Assembly (NCBI GenBank): GCA_963691705.1
Contig: OY829540.1
Location: 67,504,367 to 67,568,366 of the forward strand
Source: Viola odorata
Taxonomy: Eukaryota > Streptophyta > Magnoliopsida > Malpighiales > Violaceae
Reading direction: 5' to 3'
Length of the DNA: 64,000 nt
The position numbers were made by a program, and so were the translations under genes. The first letter of the stretch is position 1. The number at the start of each line of letters is the position of its first letter. Under the pieces are notes generated by a model. The model worked only from the letters and a program-made list of their open reading frames with translations. It was not told the origin of the DNA and ran no database searches. This document shows positions 11,524 through 22,170 of this stretch, in pieces.

Positions 11524-12139
11524 CAAAAAAGTCTCCAATGAAAAAAGAAATTAAAGAGAGGCAATTAGAAGTTGGTTAAGCGTTTGATTCACATCCAACC
11601 GACATAAAACCTATACCAATGAGTAGTTTGTAAAGAAACTTTAGAATAAGTCCGAGTCAAATAGCAAAAATTCGAAGTAGTTGTCAAGTATTTGAGGAGG
11701 GCTACTGTAGATAAAGAGAGCCGGCTGCAGCTCAAGCTGGGCACTTATAAAACTTGAAAGAGTTAAGAGAGCCTGTTTGTAAAGAATAGGACACCAGCGA
11801 AGATAATCTTTATTATTTTGCACCTTTCTCGTGGGGAAAAAAACAAGAAGTCGCAGTTCATGTTACGTGCTCCAAACACAGTAATATTCTGGTCTTTTTT
11901 GGGGCAAAAAAAGAGCAGAAAAACGTTTTTTGTTTTTTACATTCCAAAGGAACACGTGAGCATTTCCGTGGCTATGGACAACATAATATTTCCAGAGACT
12001 AATATTAATAGTCAGCAATGTTAACTATAGTTGTAAACCTTATCAGAAAGAAGAAAGAGAGAGGAAGAGAGAAACCTTAGCAGATAACTTGCCAAGACCA
12101 GAGCTATCTAGTACCCCTGTTTCTGTATTTTTCCCTGCA
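11524..12139. other. Spacer and 5' leader of AVT1 copy 2
   Basis: AT-rich spacer. The last 100 bp contain a GA-rich stretch (about 12046-12074, AAAGAAGAAAGAGAGAGG) typical of a plant 5' leader. Short ORFs on both strands show no domain. Confidence 0.4.
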
Positions 12140-13620
12140 ATGGAACCATCATCTTTAGCGGCTCCTCTTATCGTTGATCATGAGCGGAACAGTGTCGTAG
12201 GATGCAAAGTGGAAGATGTTGAGTCAAGCTACAGCCATCTTAACCCGGGCACCACTTCTACCTACAAAACCATTTTGCACGGACTCAATGCTTTATCAGG
12301 TTAACTTCAATCTCCAAGTAAAACATTCAATATATAAAAGAGTAGCTAATCAGAAAAAACTATTTACATTTTCCTCTGTTTTCGTGGCTTGATTTGTTTC
12401 TTTCAGGAGTTGGAATTCTTTCAATCCCATATGCACTTGCATCGGGAGGATGGTTGAGCTTGGCTCTTCTATTTTTCATTTCCGTTGCAGCTTTCTACTC
12501 CGGTTTGTTGATTCAGAGGTGTATGGATGTTGATTCTAGCATCAGAACTTACCCAGACATTGGCGACCGAGCTTTTGGCAACAAGGGAAGGATTTTGGTA
12601 TCAGTACTCATGTATGCTGAGCTCTACTTGGTAGCCATTGGGTTCTTGATTCTGGAAGGAGATAACTTGCAGAATTTGTTTCCATCCATGGGAGTTGAAG
12701 TCGCAGGGGTGCATATTGGTGGAAGGCAATGCTTTGTTATCATTGTGGGGCTTATAATCTTGCCTACTGTTTGGTTGGATAATCTCAGCCTTCTCTCTTA
12801 CATCTCTGCAACTGGGGTTTTAGCTTCTAGTCTTGTTCTTGCTTCGATCTTTTGGGCTGGTGCATTTGATGGAATCGGATTCCATGCACAAGGAACAAAA
12901 CTCATAAATTGGCATGGAATACCAACTGCTATTAGCTTGTATGCCTTCTGCTATTGTGCTCATCCAGTCTTCCCCACACTCTACACTTCCATGAAACACA
13001 AGCGTCAGTTCACTAATGTAAGCTTTCCACCATTCTTGTCCTTTAAAACAAATCTAATTCTAGTCTCTTCTTGAAATCCATCCTTATACGTTCGAATTCC
13101 ATTGCAGGTATTGCTTATTTGCTTTGTCTTATGCACTATAAGCTATGCATCTATGGCAGTTTTAGGGTACCTAATGTTCGGGTTGAATGTTGAATCACAG
13201 ATCACCTTAAACCTACCGACAACTAAGTTCAGTTCAAGACTAGCTATCTACGTTATCCTAGTGAACCCCATCTCAAAATTTGCTCTCATGGTTACTCCAA
13301 TAGTGAATGCTACTAAAACCTGGTTTCCATGCAACCATAAAAGAGTATCAAGCTTTTTCATCAGTACAAGTTTGGTGGTCAGCACAGTCATTATAGCCTT
13401 AGTTTTGCCCTTCTATGGGGACCTTATGTCATTGGTTGGAGCATTCTTAAGCATGACAGCTTCAATTATACTCCCATGCTCGTGTTACATGAAGATAACA
13501 GGAATCTACAAAAGATTTGGATTTGAAATGTTGGTGATAGGAAGTGTTCTAGTGTTGGGTGTTGCAGTACTAATACTTGGTACTTACACCTCTATATTGC
13601 AGCTAGTAGGGCATCTGTGA
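12140..13620 (+). CDS. AVT1-type vacuolar amino-acid transporter, copy 2
   Basis: Three exons, 12140-12299, 12407-13017 and 13108-13620, give about 427 residues. The protein is paralogous to the gene at 7997 along its whole length, with the same intron phases and an equal-length 611-bp exon 2. Shared signatures include TYPDIGDRAFGNKGR, WHGIPTAISLYAFCYC and NPISKFALMVTP. The N-termini diverge most: this copy lacks the EYEPSS-side residues and has a different acidic stretch. Membrane topology is as for copy 1, about ten helices. The predicted role is proton-coupled amino-acid movement at the tonoplast. Both introns are short (about 107 and 90 bp) and free of MITEs. The start is the first ATG that aligns with copy 1. 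Confidence 0.88.
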
Positions 13621-14642
13621 TGTGTAATGACTAGATACAACAATTGTTAGGTAGATTGGAGAATATTTTGCGTATTTTTGTATTTTTCCTGCACTAGATT
13701 GACTAAGATAATTCCTGTCCAACAAGAAGTCTCGAATGATAGGAGTAATAAATGTGACTTGGTACTTGGTACCTGGTACCTGGTACCGTGCGACTTCTTC
13801 TAATCACCAATCGTTGTTGGAACTTAACTGCATAATACAAAGTTTTAGAAAAAAAACTGATTGCATGGAATACTTTGGAGTTTGAGGAAAAGGAAAACAA
13901 GAAAATTTTAAGTTGTTTTTTCTAACTTGTTCTTTGCTCTACAGTAAGAGACACGCATCCAAATGAAACCAGAAAAGCTTGACACGCCATTAACGTTTGA
14001 CTATTTTGTACCGATGTTATATGCTATGTTTTTCCAATGAACCAATATTTTGTCATGTTGAATAAAATATAAACACATTTTTCAAAGAATATACTCCCTC
14101 CGAACTTTTATACTTATCATATTTGGAAGAAAATTTTGCTGGGTTCTAGACTTTAGCTGTCCATTTTATTATGGTTCCAACGCGGTTTCTCCTGAGAAAT
14201 GGCGTAATGCTACTCATTCGAAGAAGAAGTTTAAAGCCTTTTGCAACTTATCACCAATCTTTATTACTAATAGGTTGTTATTAAAAAGTTCTTTTTTTTG
14301 GTTCTGCAAGTGTTTTGGTTAACTTACCAGATAAAGCCTCTTAGTAGGGATCAATAATAACTAGTTGCACAACCTTTTTCTATCCAAAAAAGACCGTAAG
14401 ACAAGCAACCACATAGCCAAGATCAACAGGCAAAAATATTGTTATCTACAAATTGAAAAGCGAACAGTATGGTAACATTTTAGCTATATAGAAAACAAAA
14501 TGCAGAATCAGGCAATGCAAGAATTGATTATGGGAAACTAGGAGCTCACTATTTATCGATAGGGGAAAATGGAGGCATACCATATAAAATGAGTCGATAT
14601 GGAATCCCACGCACACTGGCAGCACGCGAAATGTGATTTCGA
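13621..14642. other. Spacer between AVT1 copy 2 and PPR gene
   Basis: No gene. It contains a small tandem microsatellite of the unit CTTGGTAC/CCTGGTAC at about 13757-13787. At 14094 a single CTCCCTCCG end is seen without a partner. The two flanking genes converge here, so this interval holds both 3' UTRs. Confidence 0.45.
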
Positions 14643-16142
14643 CTATAAGAAGTTTACCATCTCCATGTGCAATTTTAGCCAATGTAGCGCTTGGTAGACA
14701 CCTTGAAGATCATCTTCCAAATGGAAACCAGAAAAGAAACCATAGACAGAGCCATCTAACTCGACACAACTCTCGCCAGCCCTTGTCTTCATGCCTCCAG
14801 TTCTCATGGTCTTCCTCACTTTTGCTGCTTTCTCCCACTTACCAGCATCAGCATACATGTTTGCAACCATTACGAAATTCCCACCTCTCCTCGGCTCTAG
14901 CTCAAGCAGCCTCTTTCTTACCATATCCCCCACCCCATCCTTGTCATGAGCACTGTGAATACTGCAGGAACTTAACAATGTCCTCCACAAAACAGGATCA
15001 GGTGGGACAGGTAAGTTCACTATATAGTCATAAGCCTCTTTGAGATGGCCAGCACGAGCTAATGTGTCAACTAGTGCACCATAATGTACCATCATTGGTT
15101 TAATCCCATGTTCGTGCTCCATTTCATAAAAGTAACGAAATCCATCATCTACCAAACCAGCATGACTACAAGCACAGAGAACCCCAAGAAACGTGACATC
15201 ATTTGGGGGTATTGAGGTACTCTCCTTCATATTGGAAAAGAGGTCAAGACTTTCTTTGCCGAACCCGTGCTGAGCTAGCCCCAAGATCATTGCACTCCAT
15301 GTCCAAACATTTTTCTCCTTCATCCTATCAAATACTAGCTTAGCATTACCAATTGCTCCACTTTTTGCATACATATCAACAAGAGCAGTACCGAGTTTCG
15401 AGTTAACCATCATCCCTCTCTGAATCACTTGGCAATGAACCCATCTCCCTAAGCTCAAGTTCCCCATTCCATTGCACACTGACAGAATGAGCACTAAAGT
15501 AGTCTCATCTGCTACAAATCCACAGTCCTTCATTTTGACAAAATATTTAATAGCATCAAGAAACGAAAAACACTCAACACAAGCCGTGATCACTGAATTC
15601 CAAGAAACAAGACTTCTGACAGGCATTTGATCGAACACTTTCCTGGCATAAGAAATCTTCTTACACAACCCATAAAGATGAACCAAATTATTGTTAACAT
15701 ACACATCACCGTCAAAACCAAACTTCACAACATCCGCGTGCACTTGCTTCCCTTCACGACGCGCAGAACAGGACGCACATGCTTTGATAACAAAAGGGAA
15801 AGTAAGATTATTGGGTCTAACTCCTTCTCTACGCATTTCACGAAAGACCCATATGCCATTTCTTGGAGTATCACTAGAGGCATAGCCTCTGATGACGAAA
15901 TTCCAAGAAGATGGTACTGAAGTAGTTGAATGATGAAGGAGAGATTGGGCAAAAACGAGGTTTTTGGATTTAGGAGACAAGGAGCACAAACGTAAGAGCT
16001 CGGTTAAGAGGAAGGTGTCTTGGTGGAGACCAGAAATGTGGATTTGGGCATGGATTTGAGAGGCATGTTTTGGTGAAGAGCAGAGTCTAAGGAGGGAGAT
16101 GCATTGGTGCTTCTTGGACAGAAAATTTGAATTGCTGCTCAT
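14643..16142 (-). CDS. Pentatricopeptide repeat protein, PLS class with E domain
   Basis: Single-exon gene of 499 residues, usual for plant PPR genes. It reads through a series of P, L and S repeats. Examples are SSWNFVIRGYASS, PNNLTFPFVIKACAS, ARKVFDQMPVRSLVSWNSVI, LGTALVDMYAKSGAIGNAKL and VTFLGVLCACSHAGLVDDG. It ends in an E-type region (GGNFVMVANMYADAGKWEKA, then GESCVELDGSVYGFF) with no DYW deaminase. It looks like the orthologue of Arabidopsis At2g36730, including the N-terminal SKKHQCISLLRLCSSPKH stretch. PLS/E proteins bind organellar RNA with one-base-per-repeat specificity and mostly act in C-to-U editing, recruiting a deaminase in trans. The target cannot be read reliably by eye. 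Localisation to mitochondria or plastids is inferred from the family. Confidence 0.92.
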   Translation of the reverse strand: MSSNSNFLSKKHQCISLLRLCSSPKHASQIHAQIHISGLHQDTFLLTELLRLCSLSPKSKNLVFAQSLLHHSTTSVPSSWNFVIRGYASSDTPRNGIWVFREMRREGVRPNNLTFPFVIKACASCSARREGKQVHADVVKFGFDGDVYVNNNLVHLYGLCKKISYARKVFDQMPVRSLVSWNSVITACVECFSFLDAIKYFVKMKDCGFVADETTLVLILSVCNGMGNLSLGRWVHCQVIQRGMMVNSKLGTALVDMYAKSGAIGNAKLVFDRMKEKNVWTWSAMILGLAQHGFGKESLDLFSNMKESTSIPPNDVTFLGVLCACSHAGLVDDGFRYFYEMEHEHGIKPMMVHYGALVDTLARAGHLKEAYDYIVNLPVPPDPVLWRTLLSSCSIHSAHDKDGVGDMVRKRLLELEPRRGGNFVMVANMYADAGKWEKAAKVRKTMRTGGMKTRAGESCVELDGSVYGFFSGFHLEDDLQGVYQALHWLKLHMEMVNFL

Positions 16143-16294
16143 GGATTCTTTTTGGAGGGAAGGGAGGGATTGATAGTTTTTGATGAACCAGTAATTGGGC
16201 CAAAGGATCTAAGCAGTGAAAGTAAAAAAGGCAGGTTCTAATTTTAGACCATGAGCGTGAAACGTTCGCTTTCATATAAATATGATTTATAATA

Positions 16295-16352
16295 CTACCG
16301 TGGTTGGTTAGAGTGTTGGTCTTATGAGCCGAAGCTCGCGGCTTCGAAATAG
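16295..16352 (+). other. tRNA-like relic, possible SINE head
   Basis: TGGTTGGTTAGAGTGTTGGT followed by CTTATGAGCC and GCGGCTTCGAAA resembles the D-arm, anticodon arm and T-arm order of a methionine- or isoleucine-type tRNA. The A-box match is TGGTTAGAGTG and the B-box match is GGCTTCGAAA. The acceptor stem does not pair and the B box is imperfect, so this is not a working tRNA gene. A T run follows. A tRNA-derived SINE head or degraded tRNA copy is the best reading. Confidence 0.35.
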
Positions 16353-17213
16353 AATTTTTTTGGGGTCAAAAGATCAAAATTTCGAGTATCGAAACTTTTA
16401 CACACCCATACTCTCTACTCCTTCTGTCACGCTCTAAAGACAATATTTGATTATTTTCTACTTAGAATTCCAGATTTAATTAAGTTAATTTAAAATAAAT
16501 AAATCACTTCTCCTACTTGTCGACAGAGAAATTAATCTAAATGATAATAAATGACGTGTTGGTTCATCTCTTGTGTGTCATTGATGTGCGTAAATGGAAA
16601 GGATTAGGTAGTTAGTTAGTGAATGCATTGACTTGGTTCATGATTATCCAGTTCTTATGGTATACCTATTACATCTACAGTAGCTGGTCCGGTATAATCT
16701 TTTTTTTCTTCCGAAACAAGTTGTTGCTGTATAATAGTATATATGTTTTGAGTTGTGACGTGGAGCCTATATACGTAAATAGATAGGATTGTCCAAGTAA
16801 GCAAAACACGTACTCCCTCCGTTATATAATACATGTCGTTTGGGGGCGTTTTTGAAGAGCTGATATTACTTGTCGCCTTAGATAAACGTGCCCACTTACT
16901 TTTTGGTTTTACAATTTTGCTCCCGAAACGACTTGTCAATCGGCCAAAACTGACGTGTCACACATGGACTAAGAGGGAAACGAAAGTAAAAGAGGGGGTG
17001 ATTCGCGCGGGAGCCAAAAACTCGAGTCTCGCATTGGAAAACACACAGTCAGAGCAACTGACACACGATAAACTCTCTCAATTCTCCTTCTCTCACCCAA
17101 AACATTTCTGGATCCATCTATTTCTCTCAACCTAATCGATTTTCCATCTTCGTCTCCTCTCATCGAATTTTTTTCATCGAAATCCAATCTCGCCAAAAAA
17201 TTTCTCACCCGAA

Positions 17214-17530
17214 ATGGAGGGTGTCGATTTTTGGGACGATTCCCAGAGGTGTAGCATCGATTCCATGGAGGATGACGCAACTGTTGTGTTGGATGATGAA
17301 GTCGATTCCATGGAGGATGACGCAACTACTGTTGTGTTGGATGATGAAGTCGATTTCTTGGAGGATAGACGCAACTGTTGTGTTGGATGATGAAGTAGTT
17401 TCCCCCAAATTGGTCATGCAATCGGAGGATGCTAAAGTTGTGAAGGATGATGAAGTTGTTTCACGCAATGTTGCGTCGGAATCGGATGCACAAGAGTTGG
17501 CCATCCAGACTGTTGATAACCGTTTGATTT
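17214..17530 (+). pseudogene. Acidic tandem-repeat ORF in the MLE, frameshifted
   Basis: From ATG 17214 the frame encodes MEGVDFWDDSQRCSIDSMED and then two and a half copies of a 15-residue unit (SMEDDATVVLDDEVD). In the third unit an extra A after GAGGAT (about 17366) shifts the frame and gives an early stop. In the next frame the same repeat continues as ATVVLDDEVVSPKLVM, followed by further acidic sequence up to TVDN. This points to one original acidic N-terminal exon broken by a 1-bp insertion. It shares no recognised domain. It may be the first exon of the cargo gene whose later exon is at 18239-18605, but the link is unproved. Confidence 0.5.
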
Positions 17531-17600
17531 TTGTCAATTGTCTGTTGTTGTTCTGCTTACTTTGGATGATTGACTTAGTTAGATGATTTCTTTTTTCTGG

Positions 17601-17732
17601 GTTGTGCTTCCGGATTTATGTTGCCGGAATTTTTTGGTTTTGATTTCGTGGGTTGTGATTCCGAATTTATGTTGCCGGAGGGAGTATTGGGTTTGGTTTC
17701 GTGGGTTGTGAATCCGGATTTATGTTGCCGGA
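17601..17732. repeat. Three-copy tandem repeat within the MLE
   Basis: The motif GGTTGTGATTCCGAATTTAT plus GTTGCCGG occurs three times, near 17600, 17652 and 17706, with one- or two-base differences and spacing of about 52-54 bp. It follows the acidic ORF and probably lies in an intron or UTR of that transcription unit. Confidence 0.7.
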
Positions 17733-18128
17733 TTGTAGGCTTTTGTTAATATGTGTTCTCCTTTTGTTATGTTCAATTCCAGGTCTGATGGGTGTTGGCT
17801 GATTTTTGTGGCTATCTATGGGTTTGTTGGTTTCAATTTCTGGAATTTCTTTTGGCAACGTGTTTCTGTATACACAGAACACTTTATGCCGCTGGATTCC
17901 TTGCCTACTTAATAGGCTGCGGCTTCCAATGCCTAATTAACTGGGATCCTATGCACAATCAACGGTTTGATTATTGTGCAAGTCCTTGGAGTTTCCATTT
18001 GCAACGGTTCAGAGTTGCAACGTTTATAGGAATACTTGCAGCCTTTGAATTCCATTCAAAGTTAAACTTCCAATGCACTGCTTCAGTCTACCAATGACAC
18101 TTATACAGCCTTCCCTATTTAAGCAGCC

Positions 18129-18605
18129 TTGTTTCATTTGTTTTTGCATCCATTCCATTCATTCTCTACGCCTCTGTTATCTCTCTTATTGCTTGCTCCA
18201 TCTGTTTTCTTGCATTTCTTTAGCAATAACTTGTTTCATTCCATAGATGCTGCGGAAGCCCAATCTTTTCTTGCAGGTTCAGGGGTTGTTGGTGAACATC
18301 TGGATGAGGAGATAGACCATGGAGATTCGAAGGTTGAGCAGACAGGCCATGATATCAACAGGCTACAGTACCAGGCAGCAAGGCTTAGAACCATCAAACG
18401 GCAAGCACCCGAACGATACGCAGCACCAGATGCACTCATCCTTGTCCAGGCTGTGGGGGACTGCCTCGTTCATCTTGAGAGCTTAATTGCTCTCATGGAG
18501 GCTAAGAACGAACTCGAAGAGTCCAAAGTGGCCATTGCAAGACAGTGTCAGGCTGCTCATGACAAATATGGAAACAACTTCCCATCCATCCCTAAGGATA
18601 TGTAG
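18129..18605 (+). CDS. Hypothetical cargo ORF with helical C-terminal part
   Basis: ORF of 158 codons. The first 40 or so residues are a hydrophobic, T-rich translation that looks like intron or UTR. From about 18250 the composition turns protein-like (AAEAQSFLAGSGVVGEHLDE) and ends in a charged, probably helical region (RLQYQAARLRTIKRQAPERY, ESLIALMEAKNELEESKVAI) before TAG at 18605. No family was recognised. An acceptor CAG near 18277 could begin the true exon. It lies inside the mariner element on the opposite strand from the transposase and is likely captured host or other transposon sequence. Confidence 0.35.
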   Translation: MFHLFLHPFHSFSTPLLSLLLLAPSVFLHFFSNNLFHSIDAAEAQSFLAGSGVVGEHLDEEIDHGDSKVEQTGHDINRLQYQAARLRTIKRQAPERYAAPDALILVQAVGDCLVHLESLIALMEAKNELEESKVAIARQCQAAHDKYGNNFPSIPKDM

Positions 18606-18884
18606 CCTTTTAATCTTCTCTGTAATTCAGTGCTTTGCACTTTATTTGTAATGCTTGCTTTCATATCAATAAATGGAGTTGCTCTTCTACTTTCATTATT
18701 GAGTGCATTCGAATTTCAATTTAGCCTCTGTTCATTTGATTTTCAAGGTTCAGTGGTTGTTGGATTGAGTGCATTGATATCAGTTGTGGTTAATTTTCTG
18801 TTGTGCATTGGATCATGGTTTGAGTGCACTGCTATCCAGGATTGAGTCCATTTTTGGCAGAGTAAACTCTAATGTTGCCAAAAA

Positions 18885-19040
18885 TAGAGGAAGGATATTT
18901 TCCAATTAATTTCAATCAAGAAAAAGGGGATGTTATTTTCCCTAAATCAATTCATGTTGCCAAAAATTCAAACTTCAGGATATTTCCTAATTAATTTCAA
19001 TCAATTTAAAGGGATGTTATTTTCCATAAATCAATTCATG
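18885..19040. repeat. Degenerate repeat, first cluster (TTTCC-CTAATT-TTTCAAT type)
   Basis: Two near-copies of a block with ATTTCAATCAA followed by GGGATGTTATTTTCC and AATCAATTCATG lie about 100 bp apart. The same vocabulary (CCCTAATTCATTTCAAT, AAAACAGGGA) returns in a larger cluster at 21890-22170, flanking the ORF1-like cargo gene. Confidence 0.6.
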
Positions 19041-19323
19041 CACACATTTCTCTAGACCGCTGGCTTGGCCTAGGCACTTGTACCATCTGTTTTTATACTT
19101 ACTCAAATGTTGGAGTACATTTTGGCATCATCTTGTCTAGGCCGAGCCTATGGCCTAGCTCACTTTTAAGTGGACCAAACGTTTGGTTTCAAATGTTGCT
19201 TAAAATTCGATTTAATTGATGAGTTAGGCCCATAGCGGAATTGCAACAGCCACTCTGCTTTATCTCCGACTACCCCTCCTTCTATTACCACAAACCTCCT
19301 TTCAAACAACCCACGCGGCGATC

Positions 19324-21304
19324 ATGGTGAGAACAAAAATCCCAATGTTTGGTTATAATGATTCAAGAACAGGGCACATTTCGCATAGCCCTATAACAAC
19401 CTCTCTTCCTCAATCAAACCTAGCTCACATAACCATCCACTCAAGACAGCCGCCGCCCACACCTCCGACAGCCACCGCAGCAAATCGAGCGACATCCGAT
19501 ATCATTGGTGCAGTCATCAGAGAGATTGCTGAGGTTCCAGGTGATGCCGAGTCTGGGTTAGAGGAGAACGTAAAGAAGAAGGACGTTGCAGCTTCATTGA
19601 GTGACACAGAGTTGGATGACATTCCGATTTCGAAATTGAAGAGACCATCACAAGTGGTAGATGAGAGAGTACAACTGAGGAGGAGCAAAAGAAGGGTCGA
19701 GGGGATTTTGCCGAGACCACCTCCAGTGAAGAAGTCATCTGGGGTGAAGCAGGTTGCTCAAAACAAAGTCGTGAGGCCAAACCCTAGGAATCTTGAGTCG
19801 GAGGGAGAGTTTGAGGAGGCTGTTGACATTGAAGATTTGTCAGAGCCAACAGAGGATTCAGTCATGGGCAAGCCAGCGGCCAAGCCTCGCAAGATACCCC
19901 CACTTGAATCTTTGAAATGGTGGTTGAGGTTTGATACTTTAGACCTCAAATCCAGATTACTTTCAAAGCATGGTTTAGATATCACTCCATATGCTAGCTT
20001 TGATTTTGCTTCTCTAGACCCATTAGGAGTTGGTAATAGAATTAAGGAGTATATGCTTGCTATTGGTTGGGAATGCATGCTGTCGATTATGGATGCTGCT
20101 TATTCTGAGCTCTGTTTAGAATTCCATGCTAGTTTTTGGTTCGATCATAATACTCTGTCTATTAGGGGTAAAAATAGACTTAATTTGGATGCTCCTGAAA
20201 TTGTTAACTTCAAGCTATGTGATGCTTGGGATCATCTATCAGTCAATGGGTTTAATTTGTTACTTGGATTTGTTACTGTCAATGGATTGGGAGCCCCTGA
20301 ATATTTGAATGCGTTATGTGATTATCCCGATGATTGGGATAACACAGTCGCATATCAAGAGTTGACTGGAGACCCTGAAGCTGTCTTTGACAAACACTCC
20401 AAGGCACACCAAATTCAGGACCCAACCCTTAGAATGATCCACAGATCACTGTCCTATAACCTTTCTGGAAAAACAACTGTGTCTGGGAATATGTCTAAAG
20501 TTGAGTTATTTTTGTTGTGGTGCATGGGGCATAAAAAAAGGGTCAACCTCGGATATTGGATAGCTAGGCAACTGCATGCTTGTGATGAGGGAGCGAAAAT
20601 GATTTTGGGATCTTTCATAACCAAGTTAGCCGTCACTTCTCGGGGCTTAAATCTTGCATCTGTTGATCTCCATCGAATATGTGATGTTAAAATACTTGAT
20701 ATGAGAGCCTTCGACCAAATGGGGTATTTCCATTTGGTAGATGGTTTTGTTTATTACAATAAAGGATTCACAAAAGTGGACGAGCACATTTGGGGCAAGA
20801 AGAATAATGGAAAATACAAGATTAGATCAATCGTGGATGATGAAATTGGCCACACTGCAAAAGAATCAGGAAGGCCTGAGGAGGCTGACAATGAGCAAAA
20901 CCAAGCGGCCTCTTCATCAATAAGAGCCACTGTCTTGGGCCTCAACAATTGCATTACAGCAACTCAACCTACAGCAAGGCCTCATCACTTTCCAGCAAGA
21001 ACTCTTGCAACAACAATAGTCCCACCAGCAACAACTCTTAGAACAATAGCTTTCTCACCAGCAGGAACTTTCAGAGATGCAACGAGCAAACCAAAAAGTA
21101 GTACAAGAGAATCACCAGCTGCACCTATCTCACCAGAAAGCACTACAAAAATAGAAGAAGATCCTTGCAGAGATGCAAAAAGGACTTGAGGAACAGATAT
21201 TTCATTTGAACAGACGGGTCACCCACGTGGATAAAGCCATTGCTCTCCTCCAAAGGAAGGTTGGTATCAGCGAAGATTCACCTGATCCTCCTCCCTCCGC
21301 TTGA
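19324..21304 (+). pseudogene. ATHILA ORF1-like / plant transposon protein, cargo of the MLE, decayed 3' end
   Basis: ATG 19324 opens a 621-codon frame. An acidic and basic N-terminus (KLKRPSQVV, LRRSKRRVEG) precedes a globular part from about residue 195 (SLKWWLRFDTLDLKSRLL). The block DPTLRMIHRSLSYNL, then VELFLLWCMGHKKRVNLGYW and ILGSFITKLA resembles, from memory, the ATHILA ORF-1 family found with plant retroelements; its function is unknown. After about 20930 the open frame becomes a low-quality Pro/Thr/Ala tail. The next frame instead reads as a Gln-rich coiled coil (LQQLNLQQGLITFQQELLQ, QELSEMQRANQKVVQE, GLEEQIFHLNRRV) ending at TGA 21304, broken by three in-frame TAGs. The native gene therefore had a coiled-coil C-terminus and is now frameshifted and interrupted. 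Confidence 0.55.
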
Positions 21305-21542
21305 TTAACCCCCAGGTTGTCTCATCGAAGCCTGTCTAGGCCGCGGGCTTGGCCTAGACTACTTAGTTTCAAACAGACAATTTGTAATTAACTTTTATTC
21401 TGCATTTCGTATGGTGATTTATTTTCCGGATCATTTTCCATTGAATGCAATTTGATCGTTTTCAATTAATATTATGAGTATATGAAAGTTAGGTCTTGAG
21501 TTGCCCTTGCTTGGGATCATTTCCATGTTTTTTTAGAAACCA

Positions 21543-21775
21543 TCAATTTTTCTAGGCCGAGCTAGTGGCCTAGCTCATTCTCACACACCAACAAAGTGCA
21601 AATCCATTATATTTTCTAGGCCGAGCTAGTGGCTTAGCTCATTCTCACACACTAACAAAGTGCAAATCCATCAATTTTTCTAGGCCGAGCTAGTGGCCTA
21701 GCTCATTCTCACACACCAACAAAGTGCAAATCCATCAATTTTTCTAGGCCGAGCTAGTGGCCGAGCTAGTGCCAA
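21543..21775. repeat. 64-bp tandem repeat with palindromic core
   Basis: The core TCTAGGCCGAGCTAGTGGCC recurs at 21551, 21615, 21679 and 21743, an exact 64-bp period, followed in complete units by TAGCTCATTCTCACACACCA. The core is an interrupted palindrome (AGGCC...GGCCT; GAGCTAG...CTAGCTC). Related single copies lie near 19054, 19139 and 21330, so the motif brackets the ORF1-like gene on both sides. This is not a CRISPR array: units are adjacent with no unique spacers. Confidence 0.8.
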
Positions 21776-21889
21776 TATTTCCTAGAAATTACACAATTAT
21801 GTTGATCAACCAATTCTACCTACATCCATCTGAGCAAAAAAAGGCAGTATCTTCCTACATTCATGACTAAACAGAGGAAGAATATCTTC

Positions 21890-22170
21890 CCTAATTCATT
21901 TCAATTAATATTCTCCCTAATTCATTTCAAATAATTTGTTCCCTAATTCATTTAATTCCAAAACAGGGAACAATATTTTCCCTAATTAATTTCAATAAAA
22001 AACGGAGGAACCTATATGTTCCCTAATTCATTTCCATCAAAAACAGCGAAGTTGATATTTACCCCAATTCACTTCAAACTCAAACAGGGAAGAATATATT
22101 CCCCCATTAATTTCAATCAAAAACAGGGATGTTGATATTTTCCCTAATTCAGTTCAATCCAAAATAAAAA
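21890..22170. repeat. Degenerate tandem repeat, second cluster
   Basis: About six imperfect units of the form TTCCCTAATTCATTTCAAT-N-AAAACAGGGA, with unit lengths varying from about 30 to 65 bp. The same motifs occur at 18885-19040. Between this cluster and the transposase lies non-coding sequence with short ORFs only. Confidence 0.6.

Noticed and set aside
14094..14330. CTCCCTCCG end as another MITE
   Set aside because: No matching GGAGGGAG partner with TA was found downstream within several hundred bases; only a single end is present.
14633..15043. 136-codon plus-strand ORF opposite the PPR gene
   Set aside because: It is the antisense shadow of the PPR coding sequence.
19425..20078. Minus-strand ORFs within the ORF1-like cargo
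   Set aside because: Antisense shadows of a long protein-like plus-strand frame.
21543..21775. Regular 64-bp repeats as a CRISPR-like array
   Set aside because: Units are contiguous without unique spacers, the repeat is far too long, and the genome is a plant's.
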